Positions 34,669 to 46,077 of a stretch of DNA of 64,000 nucleotides are shown here, one piece after another. A model generated the notes under the pieces. The model was given only the letters and a program-made list of their open reading frames with translations. It was not told the DNA's origin and did no database searches. How positions within the stretch are numbered: position 1 is the first letter of the stretch; every line of letters starts with the position of its first letter. This DNA comes from Paramyrothecium sp. XJ0827 (taxonomy: Eukaryota; Ascomycota; Sordariomycetes; Hypocreales; Stachybotryaceae). The position numbers and the translations under genes were made by a program. Location of the stretch: assembly GCA_020881915.1 (NCBI GenBank), contig JAJFPB010000001.1:3348001-3412000 (forward strand). The letters are read 5' to 3'.

Positions 34669-37407
34669 ATGGCTTCTCCTGTACTTAACCGCCCCCCTCC
34701 ACCAACCCATCACCACCCCGCCTCGCCCGCCTCACGTGCTAACCTCGCCTGTCTTTTCTTCTACATCTAGGGTGGTAACATTACGCCCTTTGGCGCCGAC
34801 ATTAAACCTTTATACGCTGGACTTGCCGTTGCAGTCATTGGTGGTGCTTGTCTCACTGCCATCCTCTCCCAAACCCAGAAGAACTCGGAGTCGCCTGGCA
34901 TTGTCCAGTCCTTCGTCCAGTTCTTCTACTCTTCCTTCATCAAACCCCACCAAGGCGATGCTCGACGCAACCAGCAGGATGCCCTTGAGAGCTTCTACAA
35001 GTCGCAGGCCGGGGCTTATGATGCCACTCGCTCCGTTCTTCTTCACGGCCGAGAGGACATGCTCGCGCTAGTTGCCGCGCAGCTTTTGTCAAAGGCCGAC
35101 TTGGCGCCCGCCGCCTCGAGCAAGAACAAGCGAATCTGGGTCGACGTGAGTGCTTCGTCTCCGAGCTGGAATCTCGTAGGCCAAGCCAAACTAACATGCC
35201 GGTATAGATTGGTGGCGGTACTGGTTGGAACATCGAGGCCATGTCAGAACATGTCAATGTGCCCGAGTTTTTCTCCAGCGTCTACCTGGTCGATTTCTCG
35301 CCCTCGTTGTGCGAGGTCGCGAGGAAGCGTTTCGAACGCCTTGGTTGGAAGAACGTAACAGTTGTCTGCCAAGACGCTCGTAAGTTCCGTCTCGAGGACT
35401 ACGAGACGGGACTGTCCTCCACTGAGCTTCCACTGCGCTCTCCGGCGCTGAGCTACTTTAACAACAAGCAGCGCCCGGAGCACGGCGGTGCTGATCTTGT
35501 TACCATGTCCTACAGTCTGTCCATGATTGTAAGTATATCGGGCCCTGCCATGACTGACGCTGTGATTGCTTGGATGCTTACGAATTGTGCAGCCGGACTA
35601 CTTCTCTGTAGTTGACTCGGTAACCTCGTTGCTGTCTCCTGATGGTGTCTATGGCGTTGTCGACTTCTATGTGCAGAACAAGACCGACTTCTCCTTCCGT
35701 AACTACACCGGTGGTCTCATTGGACGCCATGTCAACTTTGTCGCAAGAAACTTCTGGCGCGCCTGGTTTGATCTTGACCGAGTAAATCTCGAGCCAAGCC
35801 GACGGGACTATTTGGAGTACAAGTTCGGCACCGTTCTCAACCACAACACCAGGAACACTACTCTGGGCTACATCCCCTATTACGTCTGGATTGGGTGCCA
35901 CAAGAAGCCATTCTCACCTTCCAGCCTGCCTCATGAAATCATTGAGCGGATTGACGCCTTGGCTACAGAGTCTCCTTACTTGTACCCCGCCAACCAGGGC
36001 GACGCTCTCACCCGTGCCATCGAAAGATCCGCGCCAGAGATCCGCTCCAAGGCCTTCCTCACTGCTGTGCAGAACTTCACTGCCAACCTGCCACTTCCCT
36101 CATTCTTCTACCAGAACCACCACTGGCGCATTTACTACGATGACCAGCTGAAGAAGCATACTCAGTTCAATGACGAATACATTTACGCTTTTACCTGGGA
36201 AGACAGCCGCGTCGACGAGCGCATCCTGAAGCTTGGACCCGATGACAAGGTTGTGGCCATCAGCTCTGCTGGTGACAACATTCTTGCCTATCTCGCTCAG
36301 AGCCCTGCGCGCGTCCATGCCGTGGATCTCAACCCCACCCAGAACCATCTGCTTGAGCTGAAGGCGGCATCCTACACCGCCCTTCCTTACGAGGACTTCT
36401 GGAAGATCTTTGGTGAGGGCAAGCACTCCGAGTTCCGCAAGCTGCTCATCACCAAGCTCTCCCCCCATCTCTCCAGCCGTGCCTACCAGTACTGGCTAAA
36501 GAACACGCACGTTTTCCAGAACTCTCGCGGGTACGGCCTCTACGACACCGGCGGCTCTCGCCATGCGATCCGGGTATTCCGTTGGATTGCCCGTGTCTTC
36601 GGTCTGCAGTCTACTGTCAAGAAACTTCTTGAGGCCAAAACCCTGAATGAGCAGCGTGAGATCTGGCGCAACAAGATTAGACCTGCCCTGTTGTCAAAGC
36701 TTGTGTGCAACCTGGTCGTCGCTCAAGAAAGTTTCCTGTGGGCAGCTCTTGGTGTGCCTAAGAACCAGCTTGCTATGATCGAGAAGGATCACGCCGATTC
36801 AGACCTCGTGAAGGATTCGCAAGCAAAGAACACCCGCTCTCATGCAATCTGGCATTACATGGTTAATACTCTTGACCCTGTAGCCGAGGAGACTCACATC
36901 GGTGCTGACAATCCGTACTACTATGTTTGCATGGCTGGCAAGTTCCACCCCAAGTGTGCTCCCGAGTACTTGACCCCAGAGACCCACGCCAAGCTCTCGC
37001 GCCCCAATGCATTGGATGGTTTGCGAATCCACACGGACGAGTTTGAGGAAGTCATTGCTCGTATCACACCCGGCACCCTCACCGTCGCTGTCGTCATGGA
37101 CAGCATGGATTGGTTCGACCCTGGCTCCCAAGCAGCCGCCGCCCAGATCAGCAAGCTCAACCGCGCGCTGGCTATGGGCGGTCGCGTTCTCCTGCGCACG
37201 TCCGCATTGAACCCCTGGTACATCAAGGTCTACGAGGCTCATGGCTTCACGGCCAAGCGTCACGGGGCACGTGTTGACGGTGCATGCATCGACAGGGTCA
37301 ACATGTACGCCAGCTGCTGGGTCTGCACCAAGACCGAGAATCTGCCGCCGCCGACCCCTGAAATGGAACGTATCGGGGGTTCTGACATCACGAGCCTGAC
37401 TCTTTAG
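34669..37407 (+). CDS. bta1: Betaine lipid (DGTS) synthase, fused BtaB-BtaA type
   Basis: Membrane enzyme of 840 residues making diacylglyceryl-trimethylhomoserine from diacylglycerol and S-adenosylmethionine, a phosphorus-free substitute for phosphatidylcholine. Exons are 34669-34680, 34771-35145, 35208-35528 and 35593-37407, all phase 0. The first exon codes only MASP; the donor there is GTACTT. A membrane segment lies at about 19-37. The SAM-binding glycine loop DIGGGTGWNIE (129-139) belongs to the methyltransferase (BtaB-like) half. The C-terminal half carries the second SAM-dependent module, the aminocarboxypropyl transferase (BtaA-like), with AISSAGDNILAYL, VHAVDLNPTQ and VVMDSMDWFDP. 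This order matches fungal and algal BTA1. In Neurospora and Cryptococcus the enzyme responds to phosphate starvation; I did not identify a NUC-1 site here. Confidence 0.95.
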
Positions 37408-38263
37408 ATGGGTCTCAGTTCGATTCAACTCTACTTGAAATTCTGCACTGGTAAAAAGCCGAGTACACCGTTCAACACTGTGTACTCAAGGAGCAGAGGC
37501 GTGCCAACCACTTGCCTAGGCTGGGAGAAAAGATTCACATTGAGCTTGTCCTAAGACAGCCATTGGGCGCATGTCAACTGCCGTTTTGATGTGACGCGCT
37601 CGTAGGCCAAGTGACAATTGGTTTATGGACAGATAGTATGCAATACAATCATAAGCATCATCTATTGATCTTTTGATACTTCTTTTTTGGCTTCTTTCCT
37701 CTTATGAAACCTTGCTCAATAGCCGTCACATGTCGAACGTGGAAACACTTGCTCACCTCACTGCCGCAACAAAATTCGTACTCGTCAGGGATAAAGCACT
37801 AACATCACCGTTTTTATCACTGGCTAGGATTACGGTCAGTCTGTTCAGTGGTCAATACGGCGATATCACTGTTTTATTCCCTTTAAAATACGGTGGGTGT
37901 GCTACTACCTTAGGTACTAGTAGTTTGATATCTCCCAAGTACAGGCTATTGTTGCTTGCCGAGGAACAAGAATGCTGATTATGGGAAAGAGGCCTCAGCT
38001 CTATGTAAGTGCACGTAAACGCGACCGCACTCGTATAGCCATGCGGAGACATTTCCCGCAGATTTTGGCTATGTCCCAATAAACCAGTGCATGTACTTCA
38101 GAGCCAGTTCTTTCAGATATTCATTGTAAACTTGATATATTTGCGCCCCCAACTGAAATCTATACAGGCGCTCACAGAGCTTAAATCCGTGTAGCACACA
38201 AGGCGTTCCTTGCTAATTTACCACCAATCTTTGCTTTGCTCCCCTAGGAATCATTTTGTCCCC
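37408..38263. other. Convergent intergenic region, BTA1 to SDH4
   Basis: This contains two opposing 3' ends and is AT-rich relative to neighbouring exons. No coding or RNA feature is supported. Confidence 0.5.
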
Positions 38264-38911
38264 CTAAGCTTGCCACACCCTCTTGATGGCCTCCGTGACG
38301 CCGACGTCGTTCGTCTCAAACTCGTAGAGGCCCAGGCCGGCCGTCAGGGTAGCGGCGTTGAGGCCCCACCAGAACAGCTTGCGGAGGCGGGGGTGCGAGC
38401 GGTTGGGAATGTAGTCGATGATGACCTGCTGGAAGCCCATGTGCGAGTGCAGCAGCACGCCGCCGCAGAGGATGGCGTCCATGGTGGGGTTCAGGGAGCC
38501 GGCGGCGAAGGGGGCGATGGTGAGAGGAACGAGGCCGAGGGCGAGGCTGCGCTCGGCGATCCAGTGGTAGGAGCCCTTGGCAGCATTGGGCTCAGGGACG
38601 GGAGCAGGGTCGTTGACTAGAGAAGCACGATGCAGTGGTTAGCAATTTATCGAAAGAGCCAGGCTTGATATCGAGAGGGCATTTACCTCCGCCGACAATC
38701 TTCTCTACAAAATTGTTAGCGTCAGAACGACGAGATAAATATCGCCAGGCGTCTTGAACTCACGAGGACCAGCGCCGAGGAAAGCAGGTCGCTTGCTAGA
38801 GGTGTGGAAGGCTGCGGCGTTCACGAGGGCGGTTCGGGAGACGGCGGAAGGGGCGGCGCATCGGGAGGCCAGAGTCTGGCGAAGCAGGGCCGGACGCGCA
38901 AAGGAGGCCAT
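38264..38911 (-). CDS. sdh4: Succinate dehydrogenase membrane anchor subunit (CybS)
   Basis: A mitochondrial inner-membrane subunit of complex II, 172 residues. Exons (minus): 38911-38764, 38704-38687 and 38616-38264; phases agree. The first 45 residues are rich in Arg, Ser and Ala without acids (MASFARPALLRQTLASRC), a typical mitochondrial targeting sequence. The family signature is the block IAERSLALGLVPL, then LLHSHMGFQQVIIDYIP, whose histidine and Asp-Tyr belong to the heme/ubiquinone region. Three hydrophobic helices follow this pattern. The middle exon is just 18 nt and codes part of QKIVGG. The gene is divergent from the mitochondrial TyrRS gene with 451 bp between start codons. Confidence 0.94.
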
Positions 38912-39362
38912 TGTGAATCCTGACGGCTCGGGGCGCGTCGCAAATCAATTGGGGTACCTGGGTATCGGAAGGTTGGGACAGCGGGAGGGCCAACGCAGGA
39001 AGTGGTGATGTGATGCCTCGTGCTTTTGCGTCTTCAAAATGTCGACGGGTCGGACTGGCATTGCCGAGGATGCACCAATTACCAGCTCTGTGATTGGCTG
39101 GCCTAGTCCCGAAGACGTCGTCAAGCCGGTCGGGCGGCGGCGCAACAGCATTGATCCGACGGCTGCCCTGCGCGTCTTCTGATTGGCCGGACGCTCACGC
39201 CTTTGCATTGGAAGTTGTAATTTTCTGGAAGCTTTGACTTACAGATGCGCTGCGCTGGGTGGTTTTCGGTACTTCGAGGTGCGGAACATACATTTTCGTC
39301 GTCGAAGGGCTGGCAACAGGCTTCATTGTGTCCCCTCTTCGTGGGCCAGGGAGTTTAGCACA
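38912..39362. promoter_or_regulatory. Bidirectional promoter region, sdh4 and mitochondrial TyrRS
   Basis: 451 bp separate the two divergent start codons, both for mitochondrial proteins. A forward CCAAT lies at 39075-39079 and reversed copies (ATTGG) at 39093-39097 and 39182-39186. CCAAT is bound by the HAP complex, which in fungi controls respiratory genes, so shared control is plausible. No TATA element is clear. Confidence 0.5.
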
Positions 39363-41447
39363 ATGGCCATGCAACGGCAACTGTCCAGGCTTGCCCACCA
39401 CAGAGCCGCTGCGATCCTACGACTGTCGACCCGACCTGCCGTCTCATGCTTGAGCCCGTTCCACGAGTCACGAGGTGTGGCAACTTCATACCTAGAGAAG
39501 GTCGCCGAAGGAGAACAGCGATGGGCGGAGCGGGCGGAGAAGCTCCAAACCGGTGAGGTCCCTCACGTTTGGGATCTCCTGGAGGAAAGGGGCTACATCA
39601 AAGATGTCGCAGGGTGCGCTACTCACGATGCGAGCCATACACGGAGCTTCAACCACTGACAAGCATGGCAGCCACCCCGAACGGATCAAGGAAATCATGC
39701 GGACCAAGCGAATCGGCGCATACGTCGGCGTCGACCCCACCGCGGATTCGATGCACATCGGCCACATCCTACCCATGATGCCGCTCTTCTGGTTATGGTT
39801 CCATGGTCACCCGGCCGTCACTCTCCTCGGAGGCTCCACTGCCAGAATTGGCGATCCTACCGGCCGTCTTAACAGTCGCCAATTACTGTCCAACGCCGAA
39901 TTGACGAAAAACGTCACCAAGCTGCACTATCAACTCCGTCAACTATGGCACAATGTCTCGATGCTGAGGCAGCGATATGGTTATGAGGACGACTGGGCGG
40001 CCAAGCAACATCTCCTGAACAACAGCATGTGGCTGCAAAATCTGACCATCTACGATTTCATTAAGCGACTGGCACGGCATACGAGAATAGGGCCCATGCT
40101 TGGCCGTGACACGTACGCTCTCCTCCCTTCATTTTCCTGCGACTCATTAGACGCTGACCGTGTGCTAGGGTGAAACGAAAGCTGACCGATGGCGACGGCA
40201 TGTCCCTGGGCGAATTCATGTATCCGATGCTCCAGGGCTGGGACTTCTGGCATCTCTACAGCAAGCTCGGGGTTCAGATGCAGATTGGCGGCTCCGACCA
40301 ATTTGGAAATATCATTGCCGGAATCGAGACCCTCAAGACCATTCGAGATACCGAAGAGGCACCACACGCTAGAACCCCTCCTGCCTGGCACCAAGAGCCG
40401 ATCGGTATGACGGTGCCGCTATTGACGGACTCTGCCGGTGTCAAGTTTGGCAAATCGGCCGGCAACGCCGTGTGGCTTGATGCTTTCAAGACGACGCCGT
40501 TCGAGCTGTACGGATACTTCATGCGGAGGTCGGATGAGGAGATCGAGCGCTTACTGAAACTCTACACATTCATGCCTGTGAGGAACATTCAAAAGATCAT
40601 GGAATTCCATCTGGCAGACCCGTCAAAGAGGTTGGCACAACACCATCTGGCCTTCGAAGTGCTGTCCCTGGTCCATGGTTCCCAGAAAGCGCTCGAGGAG
40701 GCCCAGCAACATGCGCTACGGTTCGGAGGGTCGCTCCCGGAGGGATTCGGTGGAACAATCATCAAGGAGCCGAACCAAAGCAGCGGCATTTTCACACCCA
40801 ACACGCGCCCCCGGATTGACATGCAGCTGCCTCGTTCAGTCATGAATCTTTCGCCAGCGAAGATCCTCTGGGCTGCGGGCTTCGTCAACAGTGGCAGCGA
40901 AGGCCAGCGCCTCGTTGCTGCACAGGGCGCCTATGTTGCTGGTTCTCCTGGTCAAATGCGTGGCCTCGTCCCCGGAAACCTGACATGGACGCCGATGAAG
41001 ATGTGGTTTCCCAAGGAGACGTCCAAATTCCTTCTGGATGACTCTGTCTTGGTTCTCCGAAAGGGCAAGAACAACGTCCGCGTCATTGAGATTGTCAGTG
41101 ACGAGGAGTGGCAGGCAAGCGGTCAAACATATCCTGGTGAGGAGTTCACGGGGCGCTTGCGGCTGATGAAGGAGGAACTGAGGAAAGAGGCCGAAGCAAA
41201 GGGCCTTGAGATATCAGAGCGTGACCTGAGAACGATGGTCAGTGCTAAGCTGAAGGAGAACGCGTTGACCGTTGCGAACAACCCGGACATTGCTTTGCCC
41301 AACAAGGAAGAACGGCGCCAGATGAATGTCAAGCTGAACCACAAGCAGCGCAGAATGCTGGCCCGATCGAAGAACAACACTGCGGAAGATGCTTCCGAAG
41401 CGAAGGAGGCCAAGGATGGGAAGGATGGCAAGGATGAGCAACCATAG
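39363..41447 (+). CDS. cyt-18: Mitochondrial tyrosyl-tRNA synthetase (CYT-18 type)
   Basis: Mitochondrial class I aminoacyl-tRNA synthetase charging tRNA-Tyr, 656 residues (Neurospora CYT-18 is of similar size). Exons: 39363-39613, 39672-40112, 40169-41447; phases agree. Residues 1-40 form a basic targeting sequence. The class I signature is HIGH at 112-115 (SMHIGHILP), and the KMSKS-like loop is KFGKS at 323-327. The residues SDQFGN of the tyrosine pocket are present. The C-terminal domain after about 420 includes an S4-like RNA-binding region and ends in a Lys/Asp-rich tail. In Pezizomycotina this enzyme also helps splice mitochondrial group I introns; the N-terminal helix EGEQRWAERAEKLQ sits where the CYT-18 extension (H0) lies, but splicing activity here is inference. 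Confidence 0.95.
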
Positions 41448-41586
41448 ACGATACCATTTTGACAATTGGTCGCATGTACTCTACATAGTTGTATATTAGT
41501 GTAAAATCTGTATGATATGACTCTTAAATTTCATATGGTAGGCCTCAAAGGCCTGGTGGACCTGCGCGGTCCAAGGTTCGGGCTTG

Positions 41587-42984
41587 TTATCTATAGAATA
41601 CATTCAAGTCGCCTCTGGGCAGTGGAAGCGTCTTCAACTTGTCAATGATCTCGGAGTGGCTGAGGTTCTGTTCTGCGACAATCTGGTCGAAATGGTGACA
41701 ACCGTCGGTGTACTTTTGCAGCGGATCTCCTCCAGCAACCGGGTGGCTTTGTCCAGTCGCCAGAGCTGCTAGGTACTGCTTCGACACGACATACTTTTGA
41801 ACGCGATAGAGGCACCCCTTGATGACACCAAACTGGACGAAGCGTCTCACATCGACGTAGTTGAGCACATCGAAGCCGGCCTCCTGGCTGGCCATGATCC
41901 ACTCCTTTACGCTCCTTCCGGGGGTAAACGACGTCATGAGCTTGATGAGGTGGAAGTTGCTGACCCTGCCCCGCCCGTGCGACACGTAACCAGCGCACTC
42001 GTCCACCATGCCGTCGACGTTGCGGATGAAGTCGTGGATGCCGGGCCGAGCAGCATAGCAGGAGCCAAAGAAGAAGATGTCGAGGAGGAGGACGGTGTCG
42101 TAGTAGAGGAGGTGGCGGATCGCCGTCTTGGTCAGGTCTAGGGACACGGAGGCGGCGTGGGCGATGCGGCGGACATCGGACACCCCGTCGATGTGAGTGA
42201 TGACTTTTTGCAAGGTAAGGTCCCAGGTAGGATCGACAATCTCTGAGAACTTCGTCTTTGCGACAGGGACGTGCCAGCCCTTCACGACTGGGGGTTGCGG
42301 GTGGAACGGGAATAATTTCATGTTGATTGTGTTTGCCTCATCTGCAATTATGGCCGGTGTTAGGCGGTTCTTGGGGATGGACGGGCTTCGAAGAGATCCT
42401 CGTAAGGTGCGGTATGATACTTACCAACGGGAATCATGCACTCGCCGTAGTTGTTCAGATCCTCCTTGACGATTTCCAACAAGCTCTCGATGGGACGCCT
42501 AGCCCCCTCGTCGGCCGTCTTGGCCTCGCTCTGGCTCAGGTACTCGTTCTGCTTCTCCATCTCGGCAAACGTGGAGGCCAGGCGCCTGACGACGCGCTCG
42601 TAGGGGATCTGGTCGGCGTCGGCGTCGACGAGCAGGCCAAAGTTGAAGATGAACTCGTTGCGCAGGTACTTTGAGTTTGCGATGACGACGGGGTAGCCGA
42701 GGATGGCGTACTTGCCGTCGGGCGAGTCGATAGTCACGTAGCGGTTGCAAAAGGCCTGCCGCGGAATGATGTACTCCTGGAGGACGTCGAAGTCAATGAG
42801 AGGAGTGCGGGTGCTGGTCTCAGAGGCGGTGATGCACCCGGGAGGCGATTGGGCGACCACCTTTGGCCCTGTTCCACGAGGGTAGTCAGCAGAGCTCTGT
42901 GGTGAACCTAGGAATACATTCCCCTCTTCTACTGTATGTACCTTCTTGAGGGAAGAACCGGGCGTAGAAAATGCCCTCGATCAT
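41587..42984 (-). CDS. npr2: Nitrogen permease regulator 2 homologue
   Basis: A 413-residue subunit of the SEACIT/GATOR1 complex, which restrains TORC1 at the vacuole when amino acids are scarce. Exons (minus): 42984-42942, 42868-42425 and 42341-41587; phases agree and introns are 73 and 83 bp. The N-terminus MIEGIFYARFFPQEGPKV and the block EFIFNFGLLVDADAD are typical of NPR2; further landmarks are YGECMIPVDEANTINMKLFP and LVSNF/HLIKLM-type sequence near the end. Only 139 bp separate its stop codon from that of the convergent TyrRS gene, so the 3' UTRs probably overlap. No regulatory element was recognised in its promoter. Confidence 0.94.
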
Positions 42985-44680
42985 GTTGGCGCGCTTGACT
43001 GGTAATGCTACTCAGCGAGGGTGAATGGAGGGATGGCCGTGAGATGCAGGACGCATCATGCTTGTCGGTTCAAGGCGCATCTACAGGAAACAAAATGTGG
43101 AATGGAAACTCTGGTGAATTTCGACGTTTGCAAAATCTCGTGCAGCGACTCGCCCACAGCGACTTACAGCGGCTTCTTTGAAGCTTGTGACAAGTGAAGA
43201 TGAGTGAGGGTGAGAGCTGAGCCTATTCCGGTGGAGTACCGGGTTACCCTGTAGGTTATCTCCTTGCCTGTGTCTCGTGAACCTCCTCGCCTTGAGGGAC
43301 GCTGGCATGAGTTTGGTTTGCAAACCCAAGGTAGGCTTACAGTATAATGCATATTCTAAAAATAATATCATGGCATTCTCCAATGCGCAAATTCAATAGA
43401 TCTTGCAGTGAATCGCGGATGGCGCTTCCGCTGGGCATATTTAGACGAATAACACTATAGTGCAACTGATCGTCCCTTCTTTGTATTCTCGGAATCGTGC
43501 TAGTTGTTGGTACCAGTTGTCCCAATCATAACGGCTCAGCGACCATGATCAAACAAGGGCACAAGGATCATGGCGATGCACAACAAACAACGCATCCTCA
43601 TACACTGGGGTGCTACGTAGAAGGCAGGTGTACCTTGGCTTGACCAAGCACATGTCTGCTTTACATGCTTTACCAATACAGTGCCGTCTCGAACACAGAA
43701 GTAGCGCTCTTAGATATCTTGTCTTAAGAGCATTTTCTGAGTGTGGACGTATGCACTTTGTTTTACCACGAATTATACATTGCTGTAGATACTTTATAGC
43801 AAAGTCGCCATGGCCAATGGTACCGTGCTCTTTGTTCTTGTTCCGAGTCGCATATCCTTCATGGACACATGGCACGGGCCGCAGCCGGCCAAATTTGTGG
43901 GATGCCTGCCTGCTGGAAGAATGTCATCGACGCCCGTCGAATCGTGCAGCTCAGTGGGTTTGTAATTTGCTCGTGCTTCTACACTGGTACCTCTGGTGTA
44001 AGTAGGTAGGTGCAGTTAGCGTCTACGGGACTTACTCTCCGCCAGTCTAGCCGCGGAAATACAACCACGTTGATGGGAACCAAAAAAAGCAAATAGAGGA
44101 CAAATGGTTCGCCAGGTCCGTGGCTATTCTGCAACAGAATCACTACTGCATGTTCATCGCTTACCCGTCTCGACACATTACTCGATCTGCATCTTTGGTT
44201 GTCGCCTGCCTGGACCGACCCAGGCCCGGACCAGGATCTGGAGGAATCAGAATCAAAGACAAGGGGACCCTTGACCCACATTTGGCGTCATTGGCGCTGG
44301 CTTCTGTTGACCTCACTGTACAGAGTACAGAGCAAAGGTACCTCACCTGCCTACCTTGCCGTTCAGTGGGTGCCCCACGTCAACCAACGTCGTGCCGCCT
44401 GCACCGCACCGCACCGCACCGTCCACTCATCAGCCATTCAATCCCGAACCCCAAGGCCTGAACCCGCAAACAGCTCACAAGAGCCCTGCCGCCATACTCT
44501 CCCCTTCCTCACCTCTCCCGGCCTCTACATCAACACCACCTCCCGACGTCTCGCATCTTCGAACCTCGTGAGACCATTTCAAGCAAAGCCGCACAAGTGT
44601 CGCCACGCCTCGATCAACCTCCCCCGCTCTGATCAACACCTCACTCCATCGGCTTGCCTCTCCACCCTCAACCTGCAGCC
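42985..44680. other. Divergent intergenic region, npr2 to dsk2
   Basis: A 1.7-kb promoter region for two divergent genes. GGTACC copies start at 43819, 43986 and 44337. A GCACC tandem lies at 44401-44420. The 150 bp before dsk2 are C-rich leader. I see no gene or RNA. Confidence 0.5.
44401..44420. repeat. Tandem repeat (GCACC)4
   Basis: Four perfect copies of the pentamer GCACC lie in the presumed 5' leader or promoter of dsk2, about 260 bp upstream of its ATG. No function is implied. Confidence 0.95.
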
Positions 44681-46077
44681 ATGGCTGACGCAACTGAGGC
44701 GAGCAGCGATGCTCAAATCACCTTCAAGGTGAAGACCTCCTCCGAGGGCTCCCACACAATCACCATGGCCGAGACTGCGACGGTGCTCGACCTCAAGACC
44801 AAGCTCTCCGGCGAAGACTTCGAGAACATCCCAGTGGACAGGCAGCGACTGATCTACTCGGGTCGTGTGATGAAGAACGACGACGCCTTGAGTGTCTACA
44901 AGATCAAGACCAACAACACCATCCACATGGTCAAGAGCGCCGCCAGCAACCCCCGCCAGCCTGCTGCCACGGCGTCCACCCCTGCCGTGCCTGCCGTGCC
45001 CACGAACATGGCCTCGGGCACCGCTAACAACCCTCTCGCTGGCCTGACCGGCGCTCGCTACGCCGGCCACCAGATCAACCTCCCCGGCATGGATATGTTT
45101 GGGCCAGATGGCGGCGTAAGTCTTGTCGCATCCTTTGGCGCTCTGCAGGCGCACCTTCTCCCCCCCTCTGCTTCTTGTGTTCATGCTCGCCGTACGTTGC
45201 TGACACTTCCTTGTAGATGGGTCCACCTATGGACGAGGAGCGGTTGCAAAGAATGATGTCAGACCCCAACGTGCAGCAGTCTATGAACGAAGCACTCAAC
45301 AACCCGGACTTCGTCAACATGCTCATCGACTCAAACCCGATGCTCCGCAACATGCCCAACGCTCGGGAAATCATTACATCTCCGTTTATGCGACAGATGA
45401 TGAGCAACCCGCAGATGATGAGCCAGGCCATGCGCATGCAACGGGGCATGAGAGGAGGCGACAGCGCCTTCCCGGCCCCCGGAGCCACCGATACTACACC
45501 TGAAGGCGCTGCTGCCAACGCCAACCCGGACGCAGCCGGTGGCCAGCCGAACGCAAACCTGTTCAACCCCTTCATGAACCCGTTCCTGGGCGGCGCCGGA
45601 GCCGGCGCACCCGGGCAGGTGAACCTCGCGCAAATGCTCCAGGCCCTCAACGGCGTAAGGCCCCCACAACCCGGCGCTGCCACGACTCCGGGAGCCAACC
45701 CCGGTGCGACCGAGGGCCAGGGTGCGACGGCCGGCCAAACCCCAGCCGCAGGTCAGGGAGCGACGCAAGGTTCCGGGAGCCCGCCGCCAGCCAACCCCTT
45801 TGCTGCGCTCTTCCCACCCCCCACCGGAGACCAGGCCAACCCATTCGGCGTCAACCCCGAGATGATGCAGCAGATGATGCAGCTGCTCGGCGGGGGCGCC
45901 GGAGGCGCGGCCCCCCAGGCACCACCCGACAACCGTCCACCTGAGGTGCGCTACGAGGAGCAGCTGCGGCAGCTCAACGACATGGGATTCTACGATTTCG
46001 ACCGAAACGTGGCAGCATTGCGACGCAGCGGTGGCAGCGTACAGGGCGCGATTGAGCATCTCCTCTCCGGCTCATAA
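44681..46077 (+). CDS. dsk2: Ubiquilin-family proteasome shuttle DSK2
   Basis: A cytosolic and nuclear shuttle that carries ubiquitinated proteins to the proteasome, 431 residues. Exons are 44681-45115 and 45217-46077, with a 101-bp intron in phase 0. The order of domains is complete: ubiquitin-like domain at about 13-85 (ITFKVK to IHMVKS), STI1 region at about 150-230 (MMSDPNVQQSMNEAL, NPDFVNMLI), a long Gly/Ala/Pro/Gln-rich linker with NPF repeats, and a UBA domain at about 388-431 (YEEQLRQLNDMGF, ending AIEHLLSGS). The length and arrangement are normal for fungal DSK2. The ATG at 44681 precedes the UBL domain directly and follows GCAGCC. Confidence 0.95.
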
